64,000 bases of DNA from Archivesica marissinica. Taxonomy: Eukaryota > Mollusca > Bivalvia > Venerida > Vesicomyidae. The translations under genes were made by a program, and so were the position numbers. Positions within the stretch are counted from its first letter, which is position 1; each line of letters starts with the position of its first letter. The notes beneath the pieces were generated by a model. It saw only the letters and a program-made list of their open reading frames with translations. It ran no database searches and was not told where the DNA came from. This document shows, one piece after another, positions 52,791 through 64,000 of this stretch. The stretch lies in assembly GCA_014843695.1 (NCBI GenBank), contig CM026393.1:10126734-10190733 (forward strand). Reading direction: 5' to 3'.

Positions 52791-55700
52791 GTGATCCACC
52801 ACCTTACACCAGGTGTAACTCATTGTGTGATCCACCACTTACACCAGGTGTAACACATTGTGTGATCCATCACCTACACCAGGTGTAACTCATTGTGTGA
52901 TCCACCACCTTACACCAGGTGTAACTCATTGTGTGATCCACCACTTACACCAGGTGTAACTCATTGTGTGATCCACCAGGTATAACACGTCGTGTGATCC
53001 ACCACCTACTCCAGGTGTAACTCATTGTGTGATCCACCACCTACGCCAGGTGTAACTCATTGTGTGATCCACCACCTACACCAGGTGTAACACATTGTGT
53101 GATCCACCACCTACACCAGGTGTAACTCGTTGTGTGATCCACCACCTACACCAGGTGTAACTCGTTGTGTGATCCACCACCTACACCAGGTGTAACTCAT
53201 TGTGTGATCCACCACCTACACCAGGTGTAACTCATTGTGTGATCCACCACCTACACCAGGTGTAACTCATTGTGTGATCCACCACCTACACCAGGTGTAA
53301 CTCATTGTGTCCACCCCAGGTGTAACTCATTGTGTGATACCACCTACACCAGGTGTAACACATTGTGTGATCCACCACCTACACCAGGTGTAACACATTG
53401 TGTGATCCACCACCTACACCAGGTGTAACCCATTGTATGATCCACCACCTACACCAGGTGTAACACATTGTGTGATCCACCACCTATACCAGGTGTAACT
53501 CATTGTGTGATCCACCAGGTGTAACTCATTGTGTGATCCACCTCCTACACCAGGTGTAACTCATTGTGTGATCCACCAGGTGTAACTCATTGTGTGATTC
53601 ACCACCTACACCAGGTGTAACTCATTGTGCGATCCACCACCTACACCAGGTGTAACACATTGTGTGATCCACCACCTACACCAAGTTTAACTCGTTGTGT
53701 GATCCACCACCTACACCAGGTGTAACTCGTCGTGTGATCCACCACCAAGGCCAGGTGTAACACATTGTGTGATCCACCACCTACACCAGGTGTAACTCGT
53801 TGTGTGATCCACCACCTAGGCCAGGTGTAACTCATTGTATGATCCTACACCAGGTGTAACACATTGTATGATCCACCACCTACACCAGGTGTAACTAATT
53901 GTGTGATCCACCACCTACACCAGGTGTAACTCATTGTGTGATCCACCACCTACGCCAGGTGTAACTCATTGTGTGATCCACCACCTACACCAGGTGTAAC
54001 ACATTGTGTGATCCACCATCTACACCATGTGTAACTCAGTGTGTGATCCATCACCTACACCAGGTGTAACACATTGTGTGATCCACCACCTACACCAGGT
54101 GTAACACATTGTGGGATCCACCACCTACACCAGGAATAACTCATTGTGTGATTCACCATCTACACCATGTGTAACTCATTGTGTGATCCACCAACTACAT
54201 CAGGTGTAACTCATTGTGTGATCCACCACCTACACCAGGTGTAACTCATTGTGTGATCCACCACCTACACCAGGTGTAACACATTGTGTGATCCACCATC
54301 TACACCAGGTGTAACTCATTGTATGATCCATCACCTACACCAGGTGTAACACATTGTGTGATCCACCACCTACACCAGGTGTAACACATTGTGTGATCCA
54401 CCACCTACACCGGGTGTAACTCATTGTATGAACCACCAACTACACCATGTGTAACTCATTGTATGATCCACCACCTACGCCAGGTGTAACTCATTGTATG
54501 ATCCACCACCTACACCAGGTGTAACATATTGTATGATCCACCACCTACACCAGGTGTAACTCATTGTGTGCTTCACCACTTACACCAGGTGTAACTCATT
54601 GTGTGATCCACCAGCTGTATCTCGTTGTGTGATCCACCACCTACACCAGGTGTAACTCATTGTGTGATCCACCACCTAAACCAGATGTAACACATTGTGT
54701 GATCTACCACCTACACAAGGTGTAACTCATTGTGTGATCTACCACCTACACCAGGTGTAAGTCATTTTGTGATCCACCACCTACACCAGGTGTAACATAT
54801 TGTGTGATCCACCACCTACACCAGGTTTAACTCATTGTGTGATCCACCACCTGCACCAGGTGTAACTCATCATGTGATCCACCATCTACACCAGGTGTAA
54901 CTCATTGTGTGATCCACCACCTACACCAGGTGTAACTCATTGTGTGATCCACCACCTACACCAGGTGTAGCACAATGTGTGATCCATCACCTACACCAGG
55001 TGTAACTCATTGTGTGATCCATCACCTTACACCAGGTGTAACTCATTGTGTGATCCACCACTTACACCAGGTGTAACTCGTCGTGTGATCCACCACCTAC
55101 TCCAGGTGTAACTCATTGTGTGATCCACCACCTACGCCAGGTGTAACTCATTGTGTGATCCACCACCTACACCAGGTGTAACACATTGTGTGATCCACCA
55201 CCTACACCAGGTGTAACTCGTTGTGTGATCCACCACCTACACCAGGTGTAACTCGTCGTGTGATCCACCACCTTGGCCAGGTGTAACACATTGTGTGATC
55301 CACCACCTACACCAGGTGTAACACATTGTGTGATCCACCACCTACACCAGGTGTAACTCGTTGTGTGATCCACCACCTACACCAGGTGTAACTCGTTGTG
55401 TGATCCACCACCTAGGCCAGGTGTATCTCATTGTATGATCCTACACCAGGTGTAACACATTGTATGATCCACCACCTACACCAGGTGTACATCATTGTAT
55501 GATCCACCAACTACACCATGTGTAACTCATTGTATGATCCACCACCTACGCCAGGTGTAACTCATTGTATGATCCACCACCTACACCAGGTGTAACATAT
55601 TGTATGATCCACCACCTACACCAGGTGTAACTCATTGTGTGCTTCACCACTTACACCAGGTGGAGCTCATTGTGTGATCCACCAGCTGTAACTCGTTGTG

Positions 55701-58700
55701 TGATCCACCACCTACACCAGGTGTAACTCATTGTGTGATCCACCACGTGTAACTCATTGTGTGATCCACCTCCTACACCAGGTGTAACTCATTGTGTGAT
55801 CCACCAGGTGTAACTCATTGTGTGATCCACCACCTACACCAGGTGTAGCACATTGTATGATCCACCACCTACACCAGGTGTAACTCATTGTGTGATCAAC
55901 CACCTACACCAGGTGTAACTCATTGTGTGATCCACCACCTACAGCAGGTATAACTCATTGTGTGATCCACCACCTACACCAGGTGTAACTCATTGTGTGA
56001 TCCACCACCTACACCAGATGTAACTCCTTGTATTTTCCACCACCTACACCAGGTGTAACTCATTGTATGATCCACCACCTACACCAGGTGTAACTCATTG
56101 TGTGATCCACCACCTACACCAGGTGTAACACATTGTGTGATCCACCACCTAGGCCAGGTGTAACTCATTGTGTGATCCACCAACTACACCAGGTGTAACT
56201 CATTGTGTGATCCACCACCTACACCGGGTGTAACACATTGTATGATCCACCACCTACACCAGGTGTAACACATTTTGTGATCCACCACCTACACCAGGTG
56301 TAACTCATTGTGTGATCCACCAGGTGTAACACATTGTGTGATCCACCACCTACACCAGGTGTAACACATTGTGTGATCCACCACCTACACAAGGTGTAAC
56401 TCATGGTGTGATCTACCACCTACACCAGGTGTAACCCATTGTATGATCCACCACCTACACCAGGTGTAACACATTGTGTGATCCACCACCTATACCAGGT
56501 GTAACTCATTGTGTGATCCACCAGGTGTAACTCATTGTGTGATCCACCTCCTACACCAGGTGTAACTCATTGTGTGATCCACCAGGTGTAACTCATTGTG
56601 TGATTCACCACCTACACCAGGTGTAACACATTGTGTGATCCACCACCTACACCAGGTGTAACTCATTGTGTGATCCACCACCTACACCAGGTGTAACTCA
56701 TTGTGTGATCCACCACCTACACCAGGTGTAACACATTGTATGATCCACCACCTACACCAGGTGTAACACATTGTGTGATCCACCACCTACACCAGGTGTA
56801 ACTCATTGTGTGATCCACCAGGGTAACTCTTGTGTGATCCCTCCTACACCAGGTGTAACTCATTGTGTGATCCACCAGGTGTAACTCATTGTGTGATCCA
56901 CCACCTACACCAGGTGTAGCACATTGTATGATCCACCACCTACACCAGGTGTATCACATTGTGTGATCCACCACCTACACCAGGTGTAACTCATTGTGTG
57001 ATCCACCAGGTGTAACTCATTGTGTGATCCACCTCCTACACCAGGTGTAACTCATTGTGTGATCCAACAGGTGTAACTCATTGTGTGATCCACCACCTAC
57101 ACCAGGTGTAGCACATTGTATGATCCACCACCTACACAAGGTGTAACTCATTGTGTGATCCACCACCTACACCAGGTGTAACTCATTGTGTGATCCACCA
57201 CCTACGCCAGGTGTAACTCAGTGTGTGATCCACCACCTACACCAGGTGTAACACATTGTGTGATCCACCATCTACACCATGTGTAACTCATTGTGTGATC
57301 CACCACCTACACCAGGTGTAACACATTGTGTGATCCACCACCTACACCAGGTGTAACACATTGTGTGATCCACCACCTACACCAGGTGTAACTCGTTGTG
57401 TGATCCACCACCTACACCAGGTGTAACTCGTCGTGTAATCCACCACCTAGGCCAAGTGTAACACATTGTGTGATCCACCACCTACACCAGGTGTAAATCG
57501 TTGTGTGATCCACCACCTAGGCCAGGTATAACTCATTGTGTGATCCACCACCTACACCATGTGTAACTCATTGTGTGATCCACCAACTACATCAGGTGTA
57601 ACTCATTGTGTGATAGACCACCTACACCAGGTGTAACACATTGTGTGATCCACCACCTACACCAGGTGTAACTTATTTTATGATCCACCACCTACACCAG
57701 GTGTAACTCATTGTGCGATCCACTATGTGTAACTCATTATGTGATCCACCACCTTACACCAGGTGTAACTCATTGTGTGATCCACCACCTACACCAGGTG
57801 TAACTCATTGTGTTATCCACCAGGTGTAACTCGTCGTGTGATCCACCACCTACTCCAGGTGTAACTCATTGTGTGATCCACCACCTACGCCAGGTGTAAC
57901 TCATTGTGCGATCCACCACCTACACCAGGTGTAACACATTGTGTGATCCACCACCTACACCAAGTTTAACTCGTTGTGTGATCCACCACCTACACCAGGT
58001 GTAACTCGTCGTGTGATCCACCACCTACACCAGGTGTAACACATTGTGTGATCCACCACCTACACCAGGTGTAACTCGTTGTGTGATCCACCACCTAGGC
58101 CAGGTGTAACTCATTGTATGATCCTACACCAGGTGTAACACATTGTATGATCCACCACCTACACCAGGTGTAACTCATTGTGTGATCCACCACCTACACC
58201 AGGTGTAACTCATTGTGTGATCCACAACCTACACCAGGTGTAACTCATTGTATGATCCACCACCTACACCAGGTGTAACTCATTGTGTGATCCACCACCT
58301 ACACCAGGTGTAACACATTGTGTGATCCACCACCTACACCAGGTGTAACACATTGTGTGATCCACCACCTAGACCAGGTGTAACTCATTGTGTGATCCAC
58401 CAACTACACCAGGTGTAACTCATTGTGTGATCCACCACCTACACCAGGTGTAACACATTGTATGATCCACCACCTAAACCAGGTGTGATCCACCACCTAT
58501 ACAAGGTGTAACTCATTGTGTGATCCACCACCTACACCAGGTGTAACACATTGTATGATCCACCACCTACACCAGGTGTAACACATTGTGTGATCCACCA
58601 CCTACACCAGGTGTAACTCATTGTGTGATCCACCAGGTGTAACTCATTGTGTGATCCACCACCTACACCAGGTGTAACTCATTGTGTGATCCACCAGGTG

Positions 58701-61700
58701 TAACTCATTGTGTGATCCACCACCTACACCAGGTGTAGCACATTGTATGATCCACCACCTACACCAGGTGTAACACATTGTGTGATCCACCACCTACACC
58801 AGGTGTAACTCATTGTGTGATCCACCACCTACACCAGGTGTAACTCATTGTGTGATCCACCACCTACACCAGGTGTAACACATTGTGTGATCCACCACCT
58901 ACACCAGGTGTAACTCCTTGTATTTTCCACCACCTACACCAGGTGTAACTCATTGTATGATCCACCACCTACACCAGGTGTAACTCATTGTGTGATCCAC
59001 CACCTACACCAGGTGTAACACATTGTGTGATCCACCACCTACACCAGGTGTAACACATTGTGTGATCCACCACCTAGGCCAGGTGTAACTCATTGTGTGA
59101 TCCACCAACTACACCAGGTGTAATTCATTGTGTGATCCACCACCTACACCAGGTGTAACACATTGTGTGATCCACCACCTACACCAGGTGTAACTCATTG
59201 TGTGATCCACCAGGTGTAACACATTGTGTGATCCACCACCTACACCAGGTGTAACACATTGTGTGATCCACCACCTACACCAGGTGTAACACATTGTGTG
59301 ATCCACCACCTACACAAGGTGTAACTCATGGTGTGATCTACTACCTACACCAGGTGTAACACATTTTATGATCCACCACATACACCAGGTGTAACACATT
59401 GTGTGATCCACCACCTACACCAGGTGTAGCTCATTGTTTGATCCACCAGGTGTAACTCATTGTGTGATCCACCTCCTACACCTGGTGTAACTCATTGTGT
59501 GATCCACCAGGTGTAAATCATTGTGTGATCCACCACCTACACCAGGTGTAACACATTGTATGATCCACCACCTACACCAGGTGTAACTCATTGTGTGATC
59601 CACCACCTACACCAGGTGTAACTCATTGTGTGATCCACCACCAAAACCAGGTGTAGCACATTGTATGATCCACCACCTACACTAGGTGTAACACATTGTG
59701 TAATCCACCACCAACACCAGGTGTAACTCATTGTGTGATCCACCAGGTGTAACTCATTGTGTGATCCACCACCTACACCAGGTGTAGCACATTGTATGAT
59801 CCACAACCTACACCAGGTGTAACACATTGTGTGATCCACCACCTACACCAGGTGTAACTCATTTTGTGATCCACCACCTACGCCAGGTGTAACACATTGT
59901 GTGATCCACCACCTACACCAGGTGTAACACATTGTGTGATCCACCATCTACACCATGTGTAACTCATTGTGTGATCCCACCACCTACACCAGGTGTAACT
60001 CATTGTGTGATCCACCACCTACACCATGTGTAACTCATCATGTGATCCACCACCTACACCAGGTGTAACTCATTGTGTGATCCCACCACCTACACCAGGT
60101 GTAACTCATTGTGTGATCCACCACCTACACCAGGTGTAACTCATTGTGTGATCCACCACCTACACCAGGTGTAACACATTGTGTGATCCATCACCTACAC
60201 CAGGTGTAACTCATTGTGTGATTCACCACCTACACCAGGTGTAACACATTGTGTGATCCACCATCTACACCAGGTGTAACTCATTGTGTGATCAACCACC
60301 TACACCAGGTGTAACTCATTGTGTGATCCACCACCTACACCAGATGTAACTCCTTGTATTTTCCACCACCTACACCAAGTGTAACTCATTGTATGATCCA
60401 CCACCTACACCAGGTGTAACTCATTGTGTGATCCACCACCTACACCAGGTGTAACACAGTGTGTGATCCACCACCTACACCAGGTGTAACACATTGTGTG
60501 ATCCACCACCTAGGCCAGGTGTAACTCATTGTGTGATCCACCAACTACACCAGGTGTAATTCATTGTGTGATCCACCACCTACACCAGGTGTAACACATT
60601 GTGTGATCCACCACCTACACCAGGTGTAACTCATTGTGTGATCCACCAGGTGTAACACATTGTGTGATCCACCACCTACACCAGGTGTAACACATTGTAT
60701 GATCCACCACCTACACCAGGTGTAACACATTGTGTGATCCACCACCTACACCAGGTGTAACTCATTGTGTGATCCACCACCTACACCAGGTGTAACTCAT
60801 TGTGTGATCCACCACCTACACCAGGTGTAACTCATTGTGTGATCCACCACCTACACCAGGTGTAACTCATTGTGTGATCCACCACCTACACCAGGTGTAA
60901 CTCATTGTGTGATCCACCACCTACACCAGGTGTAACTCATTGTGTGATCCACCACCTACACCAGGTGTAACTCATTGTGTGATCCACCAGGTGTAACTCA
61001 TTGTGTGATCCACCACCTACACCAGGTGTAGCACATTGTGTGATCCACAACCTACACCAGGTGTAACTCATTGTGTGATCCACCACCAACACCAGGTGTA
61101 GCACATTGTATGATCCACCACCTACACCAGGTGTAACTCATTGTGTGATCCACCACCTAACCAGGTGTAACTCATTGTGTGATCCACCACCTACACCAAG
61201 TGTAGCTCATTGTGTGATCCACCAGGTGTAACTCATTGTGTGATCCACCACCTACACCAGGTGTAACACATTGTGTGATCCACCATCTACACCATGTGTA
61301 ACTCATTGTGTGATCCCACCACCTACACCAGGTGTAACACATTGTGTGATCCACCACCTATACCAGGTGTAACTCATTGTGTGATCCACCACCTACACCA
61401 GGTGTAACTCATCATGTGATCCACCACCTACACCAGGTGTAACTCATTGTATGATTCCACCACCTACACCAGGTGTAACTCATTGTGTGATCCACCACCT
61501 ACACCAGGTGTAACTCATTGTGTGATCCACCACCTACACCAGGTGTAACACATTGTGTGATCCATCACCTACACCAGGTGTAACTCATTGTGTGATTCAC
61601 CACCTACACCAGGTGTAACTCATTGTGTGATCCACCACCTACACCAGGTGTAACTCATTGTGTGATCCACCACCTACACCAGGTGTAACTCATTGTGTGA

Positions 61701-62639
61701 TCCACCACCTACACCAGGTGTAACTCATTGTGTGATCCATCACCTACACCAGGTGTAACACATTGTGTGATCCACCACCTACACCAGGTGTAACACATTG
61801 TATGATCCACCACCTACACCAGGTGTAACTCATTGTATGATCCACCACCTACACCAGGTGTAACTCATTGTGTGATCCATCACCTACACCAGGTGTAACT
61901 CATTGTGTGATCCATCACCTAGGCCAGGTGTAACTCATTGTGTGATCCTACACCAGGTTTAACTCATTGTGTGATCCATCACCTACACCAGGTGTAACTC
62001 ATTGTGTGATCCATCACCTAGCCCAGGTGTAACTCATTGTGTGATCCACCACCTACACAAGGTGTAACACATTGTGTGATCCACCACCTACACCAGGTGT
62101 AACTCATTGTGTGATCCACCACCTACACCAGGTGTAACTCATCATGTGATCCACCACCTACACCAGGTGTAACTCATTGTATGATCCACCACCTACACCA
62201 GGTGTAACTCATTGTGTGATCCACTATGTGTAACTCATTGTGTGATCCACCACCTACACCAGGTGTAACTCATTGTGTGATCCACCACCTACACCAGGTG
62301 TAACTCATTGTGTGATCCACCAGGTGTAACTCGTCGTGTGATCCACCACCTAGGCCAGGTGTAACTCATTATGTGATCCACCACCTACACCAGGTGTAAC
62401 ACATTGTGTGATCCACCACCTACACCAGGTGTAACTCGTTGTGTGATCCACCACCTACACCAGGTGTAACTCATTGTGTGATCCACCACCTACACCAGGT
62501 GTAACACATTGTGTGATCCACCACCTACACCAGGTGTAACTCGTGTGATCCACCACCTAGGCCAGGTGTAACTCATTGTATGATCCTACACCAGGTGTAA
62601 CTCATTGTATGATCCACCACCTACACCAGGTGTAACTCA

Positions 62640-63180
62640 TTGTGTGATCCACCACCTACACCAGGTGTAACACATTGTGTGATCCACCACCTACACCAGG
62701 TGTAACTCATTGTGTGATCCACCACCTACACCAGGTGTAACACATTGTGTGATCCACCACCTACACCAGGTGTAACACATTGTGTGATCCACCACCTACA
62801 CCAGGTGTAACACATTGTGTGATCCACCACCTACACCAGGTGTAACTCATTGTGTGATCCACCACCTACACCAGGTGTAACTCATTGTGTGATCCACCAC
62901 CTACACCAGGTGTAACTCATTGTGTGATCCACCACCTACACCAGGTGTAACTCATTGTGTGATCCACCACCTACACCAGGTGTAACTCATTGTGTGATCC
63001 ACCACCTACACCAGGTGTAACACATTGTGTGATCCACCACCTACACCAGGTGTAACACATTGTGTGATCCACCACCTACACCAGGTGTAACTCATTGTGT
63101 GATCCACCACCTACACCAGGTGTAACTCATTGTGTGATCCACCACCTACACCAGGTGTAACACATTGTATGATCCACCAC
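62640..63180 (-). repeat. Homogenised domain
   Basis: About 15 successive units match the consensus apart from the ACTCATTG or ACACATTG alternation. A similar stretch runs from about 63580 to the window edge. The intervening 63.2-63.56 kb carries 26-bp units and markers also seen at 29.04-29.40 kb. Confidence 0.75.
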
Positions 63181-64000
63181 CTACACCAGGTGTAACACAT
63201 TGTGTGATCCACCAACTACACCAGGTGTAACTCATTGTGTGATCCACCAGGTGTAACTCATTGTGTGATCCACCACCTACACCAGGTGTAACTCATTGTG
63301 TGATCCACCAGGTGTAACTCATTGTGTGATCCACCACCTACACCAGGTGTAGCCCATTGTATGATCCACCACCTACACCAGGTGTAACTCATTGTGTGAT
63401 CCACCACCTACACCAGGTGTAACTCATTGTGTGATCCACCACCTACGCCAGGTGTAACTCATTGTGTGATCCACCACCTACACCAGGTGTAACTCATTGT
63501 GTGATCCACCATCTACACCAGGTGTAACTCATTGTGTGATCCACCACCTAAACCAGGTGTAACACATTGTGTGATCCACCACCTACACCAGGTGTAACTC
63601 ATTGTGTGATCCACCACCTACACCAGGTGTAACTCATTGTGTGATCCACCACCTACACCAGGTGTAACTCATTGTGTGATCCACCACCTACACCAGGTGT
63701 AACTCATTGTGTGATCCACCACCTACACCAGGTGTAACTCATTGTGTGATCCACCACCTACACCAGGTGTAACTCATTGTGTGATCCACCACCTACACCA
63801 GGTGTAACACATTGTGTGATCCACCACCTACACCAGGTGTAACACATTGTGTGATCCACCACCTACACCAGGTGTAACTCATTGTGTGATCCACCACCTA
63901 CACCAGGTGTAACTCATTGTGTGATCCACCACCTACACCAGGTGTAACACATTGTGTGATCCACCACCTACACCAGGTGTAACTCATTGTGTGATCCACC

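Larger units (their letters stand above)
42230..64000 (-). repeat. 35-bp satellite array, reverse polarity (contig 3)
   Basis: The reverse-complement array continues after the second N gap with the same polarity as contig 2, about 625 copies by length, and runs off the right edge of the window. It is the richest block in higher-order structure: a 12-mer (420-bp) repeat between 49.2 and 52.7 kb, a 22-unit (755-bp) repeat between 47.8 and 48.9 kb, and blocks recurring at 5.0 and 4.3 kb displacement. CpG-bearing units (ACTCGTCGTGTG, ACTCGTTGTG) cluster at 45.8-48.8, 53.0-55.4, 57.4-58.1 and 62.3-62.6 kb. No gene or unique sequence was found. Confidence 0.98.

Noticed and set aside
1..64000. CRISPR array (35-bp direct repeats)
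   Set aside because: The repeat length resembles a CRISPR repeat, but units abut with no spacers, units vary freely, and there are about 1,780 of them with no cas genes or leader.
1..64000. Telomeric repeat or telomere-derived array
   Set aside because: The unit contains GGTGTAGGTGG but no TTAGGG-type or TTTAGGG-type runs, and 35 bp is not a telomeric period.
1..64000. Transposable element insertions, tRNA or rRNA genes inside the array
   Set aside because: I scanned for departures from the 35-bp period and found none longer than part of a unit apart from the N gaps, so there is no room for such elements.

Overview
The whole window is one tandem-repeat (satellite or megasatellite) array. 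I found no gene, RNA gene, transposon or unique sequence. The basic unit is 35 bp. Read on the + strand in the first third, it starts ACAATGAGT, has a palindromic core TACACCTGGTGTA and ends GGTGGTGGATCAC; a clean unit lies at 2166-2200. By length the window holds about 1,780 units. Two runs of exactly 1,000 N (21246-22245 and 41230-42229) are assembly gaps, so the window is three contigs of the same array. A scaffolded assembly with 62 kb of short-period satellite indicates a eukaryote, probably pericentromeric, subtelomeric or otherwise heterochromatic DNA. I do not recognise this satellite family and cannot name a species.

Layout. Positions 1-21245 carry the unit in the forward sense. The only clear exception is a patch of about 60 bp near 7714-7774, where fewer than two units are flipped. 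Positions 22246-41229 and 42230-64000 carry the unit in the reverse-complement sense. The polarity switch of the array therefore lies inside the first gap. Unit variants recur: position 7 is A or T, position 35 is C or T, and there are 26-bp units (9 bp lost) and 29-bp units (6 bp lost). Ordered sets of variants are themselves repeated, giving higher-order repeats of 96 bp, about 449 bp, about 595 and 1,118 bp, 420 bp (12-mer), about 755 bp, about 1.65 kb and about 2.42 kb. Near-homogeneous stretches (about 1560-3180, 30000-31330 and 62640-63180) alternate with variant-rich stretches.

Main observation. The order of rare variants in about 12.7-19.9 kb (+ sense) reappears, reversed and complemented, in about 32.2-40.7 kb (- sense). 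This is a colinear inverted duplication of at least 7 kb whose two arms sit in different contigs on either side of the first gap. It is either a real large inversion and duplication within the satellite, or two allelic or overlapping contigs placed in series with one of them flipped. Every unit carries a GATC site, so Hi-C made with MboI or DpnII would be nearly uninformative here, which makes a scaffolding artefact plausible.

Coding potential is illusory. Because 35 is not a multiple of 3, the frame rotates through three units (105 bp, 35 codons). Open frames of 60-100 codons arise only where the periodic stop codon is lost through the 9-bp deletion or a point change. Several indel-rich patches look like poor consensus sequence rather than biology.
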